Shown here: one piece after another, positions 21,092 through 31,269 of the stretch | Layout: each line of letters begins with the position of its first letter | How positions within the stretch are numbered: position 1 is the stretch's first letter | Assembly: GCA_002077065.1 (NCBI GenBank) | Contig: NAJO01000001.1 | Location: 1,674,001-1,738,000 of the forward strand | Origin: Cryoendolithus antarcticus | Lineage: Eukaryota > Ascomycota > Dothideomycetes > Cladosporiales > Cladosporiaceae | Direction of reading: 5' to 3' | Length of the DNA stretch: 64,000 nucleotides | The notes under the pieces: generated by a model | Database searches by the model: none | Told to the model about the DNA's origin: nothing | Seen by the model: only the letters and a program-made list of their open reading frames with translations | Program-made: the position numbers and the translations under genes

Positions 21092-23520
21092 ATGGTTCGT
21101 AACGCTGCGTCTATACAAAACCTACGTGAAAGCATGGAGTACTATTCGCCGTCTTCGTCCTCTCCTGCAACACCCAGCGAGCCTCAATCGTATGCCCTCC
21201 AAGGCAACCAGCAACTGCCATATCGATCCAGCCAGCCCATCGCCCAATTGGTCGGCAATGACGAAACGACCAAGCGGTTGATGAACCGCGTGGCGACGGG
21301 CGAAGCTACCGAAGCTGAACATCGCGAGTTCGCCGCTCATGTTCAGCAGACTCAGACGCAACAGGCTCGGGCACAAATCAGGATGCAGCGCCAGCAACAG
21401 CTCACGATGCAACAGCTACAGCGAGAGCAACAGGCGGCTCATGCTGCCTCTACTAGCTACGCTCAACAAATGCAGCACATGCTAGGTAACATGGGCGGAG
21501 TGAACAACGGTGGCAGTGACGCAAGCGCTGCTCCCGTGGAGAAAGCACCGGAGCCAATGCAGACGCAGCCGAACCGTCAGCTTCAGGACTACCAGATGCA
21601 GATGATGTTGTTGGAGCAGCAGAATAAGAAGCGCCTGCTGATGGCCAGGCAGCCTCAAGACGAAGCAAGGTCGCTGGGCGCGATGCATTCTGGCTCCCCT
21701 GCAGTGGACAACATGAGCCTGCCAATGAGCTCGGCACCGGGCGGTAATCATTCTCTACAGGACTATCAGATCCAGCTCATGTTGCTTGAGGAGCAGAATA
21801 AGAATAGAAGGGCAGCGGCAGGACTTGAACCAGTCACGAGCAGTGTGTCGCCACCTGACGGCAACATCACGCTGCAAAGCTACCAGGAGCAGCTCATGTT
21901 TCTAGCATCCCGAGACAAGAAACCTGCATTTCTTGTCTCGAGGGCAGAGCAGGATGCGATTGCGAGTGGACCACCGCCCGCGCGCACTCAGCACCCCGAC
22001 TTGTCGCAACCTAAGGAGCTGCCTCTTCACCATCGCGCCATCCGTGTCAACGCTGAGAAATACACCAAGCCTTTCTGTGACTTCTTGACGGCGAATCCCA
22101 CTGTCTTCCATGCAGTCGACGCCGTCAAGCGTCAGCTCAAAGGCGAGGGCTTCGAAGAGCTCAGCGAGCGCGATAAGTGGCATATTGCAGGAGGTGGCAA
22201 GTACTTCGTCGAGCGTAATGGCTCTTCGCTCATCGCCTTCGTCGTCGGCGAGAATTACGAACCTGGCAACGGAGCTGCTATTCTCGCAGGTCATGTCGAT
22301 GCCCTCACTGCCAAATTGAAGCCCGTTTCAGAGGTCCCGAACAAGGCTGGCTACTTGCAACTCGGCGTTGCACCCTATGCAGGCGCGCCAAACAACACCT
22401 GGTGGGATCGCGACTTGAGCATTGGAGGTCGCGTCATTGTGAAAAATGGTGACAAGATTGAAACGAGGCTTGTCAAGCTCGACTGGCCCATTGCACGCAT
22501 CCCGACCCTGGCGCCGCACTTCGGTGCTGCAGCCGTCGGACCGTTCAACCCTGAGACGCAGATGACACCCATCATTGGTCTTGAGGGTACTGATGCTCGC
22601 GATTTGAGTGAGCCTTTTAGCAAGCCGTCATTCATTGGTACTGCCGACAACAAGGTCGGCAGCTTCATTTCCACCCAGCCGCCACGCCTCGTGCGCGCGA
22701 TTGGTAGCGCTCTGGGCCTCAAGGGCAATAACGTCGCAAACATCATCAATTGGGAACTTGAGCTGTTTGACATTCAGCCTGCTACTCTTCTTGGGCTGGA
22801 CAAGGAGTTCATTAGCGCAGGACGCATTGACGATAAGCTGGTAAGTCTTCTCACGATCTACGTGGATATATCCTATGCATGCTAACGCCCAATTAGTGCT
22901 CTTGGTCCGCTATCCAGGCTCTCATCGAGGCTGACAAGTCTGACACTGCTTCCTCCTCGATCATCAAAGCCGTTGGCCTCTTCGACGACGAAGAAATCGG
23001 CTCCGGTCTGCGCCAAGGCGCTCGAGGCAACCTCTTGCCCTCAGTCCTCGAGCGCGCTGTTGGCTCGTTGAACGGCGGCATTGATGCCGAGCTGATCGGC
23101 CGCACCTACGCGAACTCCTTCCTAGTCTCCTCTGATGTCACCCACGCCGTGAACCCCAACTTCCTCAATGCTTACCTCGAGAATCACTCCCCACAGTTGA
23201 ACGTGGGTCTTGTTGTCAGCGCGGACTCGAACGGACACATGACGACCGACTCTGTCAGCACCGCTGTGCTGCAGAGGTGTGCCGATAAGGTGGGGGCTAA
23301 GCTACAAGTGTTCCAGATCAGGAACGATAGCAGGAGTGGCGGGACTGTGGGGCCAATGTTGAGCTCTGCTACAGGTATCAGGGCTATCGATGCGGGTATT
23401 CCGCAGCTAAGTATGCATAGTATCAGGGCGACCACGGGTGCTTTGGACCCTGGTCTCGGAGTGTTGGCGTTCTTGGGCTTCCTCAATGGATTTGAAAGCG
23501 TGGACAAGGAGTTCAAGTGA
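21092..23520 (+). CDS. M18 aminopeptidase (aminopeptidase I/aspartyl aminopeptidase family) with Gln-rich repeat extension
   Basis: Exons 21092-22840 and 22897-23520 (56-bp intron with GCTAACG and ATTAG) give 790 residues. From about residue 315 the M18 metallopeptidase is complete: GHVDALTAKLKPVS (metal-binding His401 and neighbouring Asp403), WWDRDLSIGGRV, AGRIDDKLCSWSAIQAL, DDEEIGSGLRQGA (catalytic Glu and ligand), SSDVTHAVNP and the late MHSIRATTG His. The GH-x-DALT-x-KLKPVS form is closer to yeast vacuolar Ape1 than to Ape4. The first ~310 residues are an unusual Gln/Met-rich extension with three copies of an LQDYQ...LMLLE motif (residues 164-186, 222-244, 261-283). The extension is in the same exon and frame as the peptidase. 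Confidence 0.9.
21581..21940 (+). repeat. Three dispersed copies of the LQDYQ motif within the M18 gene
   Basis: Copies at 21581-21649, 21755-21823 and 21872-21940 encode LQDYQMQMMLLEQQNKKR, LQDYQIQLMLLEEQNKNR and LQSYQEQLMFLASRDKK. The third is diverged and ends within a perfect inverted repeat. Confidence 0.75.
21911..21940. repeat. Perfect 12-bp inverted repeat (hairpin) in coding DNA
   Basis: cgagacaagaaa at 21911-21922 and its exact complement at 21929-21940 are separated by a 6-base loop. The hairpin falls at the point where the third LQDYQ copy departs from the other two. Confidence 0.85.
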
Positions 23521-23836
23521 AGCGGCGCGACGAGGCATGAGTGGGACTGACGACACAATGAGATCACGGGCAAGTATGCATTAGCTAGCATAATAGAATA
23601 TGAGAATTGCATTCAAGAGAGTCGGGATGCTATCCTAGTAAAATATTGTAGACCCTGTTGTCGTCAAATGCAGGTACGCACCAATCGGAAACGAGCACTG
23701 CAGCGCCGAGGACCGTGAAAGCCAAAATATCAGACCACTTCATGCTCCAAAACCGCTCTGGTACATCCCTTTCCATGCTTCAACCCCAGCATCTGCCGAT
23801 GAACGGGAGCGGTCTCCGCATCCGCGCACCTTCAAC
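23521..23836. other. Intergenic between M18 and ERG7
   Basis: 316 bp with no coding exon or repeat recognised. Confidence 0.4.
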
Positions 23837-26385
23837 ATGAGCCTACGCCGTCGTGGCGAGGCGAAGCAAGCTAATGGCTTCGCAAGCGGACGCGCCAATG
23901 GCCTCGCCAATGGTCGTCTACGCGGCCAGCAAGAAGTGTTGAGTCCGACGGATGCGAAGACTGATCATAGTAGATGGCGATTGCGCGATACTAATGGCGT
24001 TCATACGTGGCATTATCTCGAGAGTGATGAGCAGGTCGCGGCATGGCCTCAGTCGGCTGCTGAACTACACTACCTTGGCCAGGATACAGTGAGTGAACAT
24101 CAGGTTGAATCATACTAAATGTGTTACTGACTAAGATAGGGTGCACCACTCCTCCCAAAAGCCACAACACCCCTACAAGCCGCAGAGAATGGCATCGCCT
24201 TCTACGAACGCATGCAACTCCCCACCGGCCACTGGGGCGCCGAGTACGGCGGCCCTATGTTCCTCATGCCCGGCTACGTGATCACCTGCTACGTGACCGA
24301 GTCTCGCTTCTCGCAAGCCGAGGAGACGGAGATGATTCGGTATCTCTTCAGCGTGCAGAATCTCGGAGCCAAGAATGGTGGCGACGGCGGCTGGGGACTG
24401 CATGTTGAAGCTGACTCCTCCGTTTTTGGGACTGCGATGAACTATACGACTTTACGACTGCTTGGAGTACCGGCTGAGGATCCTAGGATGCGGAAGGCGA
24501 GAGGATGCTTGTATGATTTGAATGGTGCGTTGCTTGGGCCGCATTGGGCGAAGTGGTGGTTGAGTGTTTTGGGAGTGATGGAGTGGGATGTGGTCAATCC
24601 TGTGCCGCCGGAGCTGTGGTTACTGCCGGATTGGGTGCCTATCGCTCCGTATCGATGGTGGTACGTAGAGAAGGCCGTCCTTCAGTTGCCACTGCAACGG
24701 CCCGCTTTCGCTCTCCTCCCGTGTGCTGACGACTGCTTTCCCTTCTTGTAGGATACACATGCGTCAAGTGATGCTTCCCATGAGCTACATCTGGTCGAAG
24801 CAGTGGGTATACCGCAAGGCCGACTCTGATCCTCTGATCCGCCAGCTTAGGCAAGAGCTCTTCACGCAATCACACGACGAGATCAAGTGGGCGAGGTATC
24901 AGAATGCGATCAGTCCAGCTGACAACTATCACCCGAAGACACACCTACTAGACCTGCTCAATTTGATTTTGGTACTGATCTGGATCCCTTTTCTACGCAC
25001 TGCAACTATCGTTCGCAAAGCCGAGGCATTCGCATGGCGACTTATACAGATCGAGGACGCTAACACAGATCATGGATGCTTAGCGACTGTCAATGCACCG
25101 ATGAATACGCTTGCCTGCTTTATCGCAGAAGGGCCAGACTCTTATTCATTCAAGCGCCACCGTCAGAAGCTCCACGAGGGTATGTGGATGACTGGCCGAG
25201 GAATGCTTGTTTGCGGTACGGACGGACTGCAGACCTGGGACACATCGTTCTCGATACAGTCGCTGACTGGCTCTGGACTGGCACACGAGCCGAAGTACAG
25301 ACCTATGTTACTCAATGCGCTCAAGTTCCTAGAGACGCAACAATTTACAGAGCACTGCGTGGGCTACGAGACGTCATCGCTGTACTCCGATCCGCCAACT
25401 GCGAAAGTAAATGCTCAATTCGGGTACAGGCAACCACGAAAAGGCGGCTGGGGCTTCAGTGGTAAGGGCCAAGGCTACATAGTCTCTGACTGTGTCTCTG
25501 AAGCCCTTAAATCCGTTCTACTTCTCCAGACCACGACCAATCCCGATGACCCTTCAAAAAGGATCTTCCCAGAAGTCATGTCCTTTGAGCGTCTCCGCTG
25601 GGCCGTTGACATTATCCTCTCCATGCAAAACGAAACAGGCGGTATCGCATCCTACGAGGCCCGCCGCGGCAGCACGAAGCTCGAAGTTCTCAACGCTGCA
25701 GAAGTCTTTGGGCGTATAATGGTCGAGTATGACTATCCCGAATGTACCACCTCCTGCGTGACAGCTGTCCAGCTATTCCGCCAAGTCTATCCGGACTATC
25801 GCGCAGAAGCCATTGAGTCGTTCATGACGCGTGCTGTGGATTGGATTCGCAAAGACCAACGAGATGACGGCTCCTGGTACGGCAGCTGGGGTATCTGCTT
25901 CACCTACGCTGGTTTCTTCGCACTGGAGTCTCTGGCTACACAGGGCGAGACGTATGAGAACAGCGAGCGAGTGCAGCGGGCTTGTAAATTCTTTCTCGAT
26001 CGGCAGAACGCTGATGGCGGGTGGGGTGAGAGCTACAAGAGTTGTGAGACGGGGAGGTGGTGCGATCATCCTGATGGGAGTCAGGTCGTGCAGACTGCTT
26101 GGGTCGTTTGCGCGATGCTCGAGGCGAAGTTCCCGCAGCGGGAGCCGCTGGAGAGGGCGGTGAGGTTGATGATGGAGAGGCAGCAGGAGAATGGGGAGTG
26201 GTTGCAGGAGGGGATTGAGGGGGTGTTCAACAAGAGTTGGTAAGTCGGGAACTGGTATTGATCGCTTGATGAATACACGCTGACCTCTCTACAGCATGAT
26301 CTCTTTTCCGAATTACAAGTTCATCTTCCCGATCAAAGCGCTTGGTATGTACGCCAAGCAACGTGGCAGCGACATTTCTACATAG
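23837..26385 (+). CDS. ERG7: Lanosterol synthase (oxidosqualene cyclase)
   Basis: Four exons, 23837-24088, 24140-24660, 24752-26239 and 26295-26385, join in frame and give 783 residues. The catalytic Asp lies in SDCVSEALK (about residue 504), equivalent to the DCTAE motif. Here the Thr-Ala pair is Val-Ser; the Asp, Cys and Glu are kept. QW-type repeats are visible, including [45 protein letters not shown] and NGEWLQEG. The enzyme cyclises 2,3-oxidosqualene to lanosterol on ER/lipid-droplet membranes. The N-terminal ~35 residues are a Gly/Ala/Asn-rich tail. The last exon supplies [18 protein letters not shown] and the stop. Confidence 0.96.
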
Positions 26386-26922
26386 TCATGCACAAGCAGG
26401 CAAACTTGCAGGATGACAATTCTTGTTAACCTTGCCTACTCAACTACACGAGGCTCTCATACAACATACGCCTGCGTCAGCACTTCCATCAGGATGCGGG
26501 GTACCGCAGACAGACCCTTTCCACGACCAGCCCAACCTCTTGATCGATGGGGCCAGGTCGGGCATTGATGGGACTGATCCGCGAGGGCTATTGACCGCCA
26601 CGCACTGATGGCGTGTTGCGTCCGTGAAGCATGGTTTAGCTCATTTCTTCGGCGCAGCTTCCTTCACGTCTCGCTTTTGCTGCTCATCTCGGCCGGCGCG
26701 TCTTCCATAAATCTTCTCGAGAGATTGGGCAGTGATCTCGTTCTCTGCCATCTGGTCCACTGCCCATTGCAACGAGTCAGTATCAGACTCTCCCTCTTCA
26801 GAATCAGACTCCCCCAGTTCTGGATCAGACTCTCGCTCTTCAGTACCAGACTGCCTTTCTTCAGTATCACACCGTTCCTCTTCAGTATCAGACTGTCCCT
26901 CGTCAGTGTCAGACTGTCCCTC
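26386..26922. other. Convergent region with minisatellite, otherwise no gene
   Basis: Between the ERG7 stop and the end of the ankyrin frame. The only structure seen is the 21-bp repeat array starting at 26777. Confidence 0.45.
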
Positions 26923-26944
26923 TTAAGTGCCAAACACTCTTCTT
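26777..26944. repeat. 21-bp minisatellite, seven to eight units
   Basis: Units begin at 26777, 26798, 26819, 26840, 26861, 26882, 26903 and (weakly) 26924, with consensus tcagtatcagactgtccctct. Being a multiple of three, the array is open in frames on both strands. On the minus strand it would encode a seven-residue repeat like DSLILKR. It runs into the end of the ankyrin frame of the NLR pseudogene. Confidence 0.85.
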
Positions 26945-29388
26945 CCGGCCGCAATGCGCCTCTTCGGATCTTGGGCAAGCTCATATCTGGCTTTCCCAAG
27001 GTCATGCTGCATGGCTGCAGCTCTGACATGCCGCCACCTTTCACCGAGTGTGTCGGGTTCAGAATCGTCAGCAGCTAACATGGAACCAGCCAGTGAGCGA
27101 TTCAGATAGGCGGCCTGCTCAAATGCAGTATATCCATCATCATGCTCCGGATTTTCCAATGGAAAATGAAACAACCGTACAGAATCCCCTGCTATGTACA
27201 CCGTCTTCACGTCATCTATTGGGATCATAGAATGGTCCCAGTTGCTTCTGGCATTGATGTCAGCCCCATGCGCAAGCAGAACCGCCATGGTGTATTTATC
27301 ATTGGAGCCGATAGCGCGATGGAGCGGGGTCTGTCCATGTGTTGAATTACGAGCGTTGGGATCTGCACCATGCTCTAGCAGTATGCGTACGATCTCAGGA
27401 AGACCTGATGCTGCTACGTCCAAGATGATAGTATCGTGATTGGCGTCGGCACCACATTCCAGCAAATGCGTAAGCACCTCCGCATGCCCTCGTCGGGCGG
27501 CAAGTTTCATGGCCTTGGGCAGGTAAGCGTTTAGATCATACTTGTACTTTCACTGTATGTGGGCGCCAGCGGGTTGTCAACCACCGTGTACACGGCATGC
27601 TGCCGGCATCCCCGGCCGTGAGTAACGACTTCATACCCTCACGGAGGGTAAACATGTCAGTGGGTCCAGCACGCTTCGCGGTCCACAGCAGCCGGCGTAC
27701 GTATGCTGCAGACGGCCGTACGCTGAAAAAACTCAGCTTAGCGACAACGGTAGATGCAAACTCACGGGCTTCCTTAAGGTGCCACATCCAGTTCCGCCGA
27801 TGGTAACCCTAGTCGCTTGCTGCTGGACAAGTGTTGTTCTTACAGAACGAGAACGCCAGACGTCTGGCAGCCAATCTGTGGTGGCACCGAAGTGACAGAG
27901 CGAGTATGCAGTCCTCCGCGAGCTGTGCATGTATCTCTCCAATCTGTTGTGCATCGCTCAGCGTCCCCTGACGAGCATGTTTGGCGGGATCGAAGAAATA
28001 AATTCTCACGGAGTCGTGAACGAGCGCCACCTGCATAGCCGCACCATAGCGAGCCACAGGTTGCTTTAACGGTTGTTGACCATTGCTTTCTTCCAGATAC
28101 TCCATGGTATCTGTGTCGGGTGGTTGCAGTCGCAGGAAGGATTCGCACAGCGAAATACAGTCGCATGTCAATTCCACCTGCTCTTCGACGGATGTTGTAC
28201 TGAGGTGAAGCAGAAATGCCTACTCGCGGACATAAAGGGGTCGCTTCGCGGAAGCCACCCACTGCAACACCCGTCTCACATCGTGTCTATGCGCGACGTC
28301 GATATCGTCCAGTATCCGCTGGAAAAGCCCGAAAAGACCTTGGGGCAGAGTGTGCAGAGTCTTCTTAATTTAATGAACGTCTTCTTTCCTGAGCACGCGG
28401 CCGCCACAAAGCCAATCCACAAGACGGCATCTTGTGCACGCTCAGCTAGATAAGTCTCGAGAGCAATTTCGTGGTCCTGATCTGGCGGGCAATTGTACGT
28501 GATTACTGTGACCACCGCCTCGGCTACACTAAGGGTGTACAGTCTCACGTCCGCAGTGATGGCGGCTGCCGCTGCACCATCCAGGTCAATGTATGCAGCA
28601 TCTCGCAGATCTATCACTGGTCTACTCAAGACCACTGCACGCAATGGGGCCGACGTACTGTCAGTCGATGAGCTCACAAGCTTTCCAGCAACCCATGCTT
28701 GATCACCCGCAACGCACCCATCAAGACCATCGACGACGCAGTAGACCTCTCGGTCCTGCGGCAAGGTACGCAACAGCTTGACTAATATTGCCCACATGCT
28801 TTCCGGCTCACGAACAATTTGCTTGCTCCGAGCTGCAGAGACCATGGATGCGTTGAGACCAGTCAAGAGATCCGGCTTGGCAACGCAGCTAACCAGTTGC
28901 CACAGCATTGCACGCAACATCGTAGCTGCGTTATCACGTTGCGGATCGCCGGCTGCGAAGACATGATATAACACGACAGCGTTTCTTTTTGCAGCTATTT
29001 TGTGAGTCAGAAAGATAGACAGCATCGTCTTGCCTTTGCCGAGACTACCGCGAACATAGAGTAACCCCGGTGGTCCATCTCGCCACGACTGATACGCGGA
29101 ATCGTCTCGGATCCAGGAGCATGTACCTTCAGTTATGGTGCCCTTGAGTCGCTCCAGCTTGACGCGGTCTATGGATGGGTCGGTGATAAAGATGATGTCT
29201 AGCAGATCCCTGCTGGTGTCCGCAGATGGGGCCAGGAAGTTCTGCGTATGAGCGACGTATTGCTTATTGTGCGTGCCATCGCTGATCGTCGCGTTCGTTT
29301 GTTGACCAGCGCCATTGTTGTGATTGAAAGGACCGATCCCAGTCGTCAAGCCAGAGAGTTCAGACGTCAGGTCCTCTATTTCCAACAT
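26923..29388 (-). pseudogene. Decayed NLR: amyloid-type motif + NACHT + ankyrin repeats
   Basis: Frame A (29388 to about 28395) is intact. It has a Gly/Gln/Asn-rich motif at residues 24-54 and a NACHT NTPase with Walker A GSLGKGKT (114-121) and a Walker B-like strand, VYCVVDGLDG. Homology then continues in a second frame: LHTLPQGLFGLFQRILDDID, LVHDSVRIYFFDP, then HLKEAREFAS. That frame is cut by TAA at 28370-28372, TAG at 28220-28222 and TAG at 27809-27811. A further frame change leads to four or five ankyrin-type repeats (27510-26923, e.g. LLEHGADPNARN and GQTPLHRAIG). Skipping all of these with introns would remove conserved coding sequence, so decay is the simpler reading. It diverges from the SesA gene. 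Confidence 0.8.
29227..29319 (-). other. Amyloid-signalling-type motif, N-terminus of the NLR
   Basis: Encodes residues 24-54, including GAGQQTNATISDGTHNKQYV. It aligns without gaps to the C-terminal motif of the neighbouring SesA protein, with 16 of 31 residues identical. Confidence 0.75.
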
Positions 29389-29676
29389 CTTGGACTTGGA
29401 TTATCTCCAGCACGAGGCCGACATTTCTTGGTCCCTAATGAACCAGATACATTCCGACAACTTACTGGTCAGTGAAGCTTCGTGAAGCTGCGACATGGTA
29501 GAAGGTGAGAAGGTGAGCCGGAAAGCTAGCCATAGCAGCATCTTACCGTTGTACTTAGTCCCGGCGACCTGCTTTTTCGCTGCGTCTGGCTGCATCTCGG
29601 AGGTGTGGCCCATTTCCTTTGCCAGGACTGAAACACTGGCCCTCAACCTCTTTTACTGATTACCTTCCCCTCCACG
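29389..29676. promoter_or_regulatory. Shared divergent promoter of the NLR and SesA genes
   Basis: 288 bp separate the two outward start codons. A minus-strand reading beginning near 29616 could add short upstream exons to the NLR (GTAAGATG and GTAAGTTG donors are present), but the protein made would be unremarkable. No TATA box was seen. Confidence 0.4.
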
Positions 29677-30426
29677 ATGTCCGGCGGAGAAGTCATCGTC
29701 GTTTTAGGCGTCATCGCATCCGTTATCTCGATTCTGGACGGAGCCAAACAAATCATCGACGCTGCCCAAGACGTGAAGGGACTTCACGAAGCCTTCCGCA
29801 AGGTCGCTGAGAATATACCGCTGGTGCTCTGTACGCTCAAGAAAGTGCAGCAGGTATTGAGGATGGCCTCCATGAATTCACCCGACACCGCACACAAAAT
29901 GGACATCGATCACTCTGCAAAAGAGGTCAGGCCAGTCTTCGAGAGCTGCCAGACCAACGCAAACGCACTATACGAGATCTTTAAGGAAGTCGTGCCCGCC
30001 GACGAGGATTCCAGACTGGAGCGGTATAAAAAGGTGCTCAGTACAGTCGCGCCCGGGAAGAAGCGGAAGGTAGAGGATTTAATGAAGGAGACCTTGGAGA
30101 AATTGCAACTCCTACACCTGAACCACTTCTTTGAGACTGCAGTCAGCGACATGGGTTTGGTAAACGCAATCAAGGAGCTCGACGCAGTCGAATCATCTCT
30201 ACCAGATGACGAAGAGGGGAAGTATGTCAATACTGGGTCCGGTCCGCAGAACATCCACGAAGGATCGGGAGAGCAGTATAACAACACGATCAGCGGAGGG
30301 GAGAGGAATGTCCAATATGTCGCGAAGCATCAGACCTTCGGCGGACCGCCCAGCGAAACGGAAGGACAGACAGGGATGGACGCGCATCAAGGCGCCCGAA
30401 GTAGTGTCACAGGGGGTGGTTGCTAG
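29677..30426 (+). CDS. SesA-domain putative cell-death effector with C-terminal amyloid-type motif
   Basis: A single exon of 249 residues. Residues 1-~130 resemble the SesA domain of fungal NACHT/P-loop proteins: MSGGEVIVVLGVIASVISIL, then DGAKQIIDAA, GLHEAFRKVAENIPLV and later helices. A Glu/Asp-rich linker precedes residues 185-224, a Gly/Ser/Gln/Asn stretch containing NTGSGPQNI and GSGEQYNNTISGGERNVQYV. This matches the N-terminus of the divergent NLR. In known systems (HET-S/NWD2, SesA/SesB sigma) such a motif lets the NLR template an amyloid fold in the effector, whose N-terminal domain then triggers death. That role is inferred here from domain order and gene position only. Confidence 0.85.
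   Translation: MSGGEVIVVLGVIASVISILDGAKQIIDAAQDVKGLHEAFRKVAENIPLVLCTLKKVQQVLRMASMNSPDTAHKMDIDHSAKEVRPVFESCQTNANALYEIFKEVVPADEDSRLERYKKVLSTVAPGKKRKVEDLMKETLEKLQLLHLNHFFETAVSDMGLVNAIKELDAVESSLPDDEEGKYVNTGSGPQNIHEGSGEQYNNTISGGERNVQYVAKHQTFGGPPSETEGQTGMDAHQGARSSVTGGGC
30256..30348 (+). other. Amyloid-signalling-type motif, C-terminus of the SesA protein
   Basis: Encodes residues 194-224. It shares G-x-G-x-Q-x-N-x-TIS-x-G-x-x-N-x-QYVA-x-x-Q-x-F with the NLR motif at 29227-29319. Confidence 0.75.
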
Positions 30427-31269
30427 ATCATCGTGAATATCTAGGTTGTCCGCCCACTTGCTCACTCAGTCCGCGTTTGCAGCCTTTGGTGGGTACTCTT
30501 TGCCCTCAACCTTTGTCTTGGGTTCGCATTGGCAGCGGTCCTCCAGCTTGACTTGGTCCATGACGCTGGGGATGTGCTATACTCACATTAGTATGATGAT
30601 TGCTTACCATCGGAAGCTGCAATGTACGTTGCCGCAGCCCCACCAGGAAGCTTTGTCTGGCGGACAGTCAGTGAGGTGAATGCAGTCAAAGGGAATGTGA
30701 GAGAGGGTTACTGCAGGTCGCGCAGGTTGCTTTCTTGCACATGATTGGAGATGACTCGTGATGCTACGGAGGCGTGTTCGCTGGTATCGAGGTGCTATCT
30801 CTAGTTGGCAAACAATCTTTGTACAGGTGCGCGTAGTATATGTACGATGCCTCACCGTCGCTCGCAATAAAGCGCGCCAGCTTGCCGTCGCGATTTGCCA
30901 TCCGAGCGATCCGAGGAAGGAGCGGCTGGTCGGCGACTCCCTCCGCGCTTGCTCGGTTTGAATCAAACTTGCAGATGCACGTTACACAGCACAGAGCTGG
31001 TCATTCACAAAACTCGATCTCTGATGGTGCTCGTCAGCTGAACGCCGGTCATCGCTTCCCTATCCCGGGGATTGTGTCTTTTGCATCTTGATGGCTGCAG
31101 CTCGACGGCGATGCCCTTGACCTGACTACATCGGGATCTCGCGGTCGACCGTGGTTTTCACCGAGGCGCGCGTTCCTGGACCGTGACCGGTATTCCAGAT
31201 CCACTCCTCTATCGCAAGGGTGCAGTACTGCTGCCGTCGATCGCAGCGGCTCGACAGCATTGATCCACA
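30427..31269. other. Intergenic, no supported gene
   Basis: 843 bp. A minus-strand stretch around 30780-30960 reads like protein (MANRDGKLARFIASDGEA...) but has no flanking exon support. It may be a relic. Confidence 0.35.

Noticed and set aside
28350..28400. Intron explaining the first NLR frame change (GTGGCG...TTAAGAAG)
   Set aside because: It would have a weak donor, no branch site and only ~47 bp, and it would delete sequence that looks homologous to the NLR family; later stops would still remain.
26923..30426. RIP (C-to-T) mutation as the cause of NLR decay
   Set aside because: The first stop looks like a G-to-T type change, frameshifts are present, and the region is not AT-rich compared with its surroundings.
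30780..30960. Minus-strand peptide MANRDGKLARFIASDGEA... that reads like protein
   Set aside because: About 45 codons, no flanking exons with consistent splice sites and no family recognised; kept only as a possible relic.
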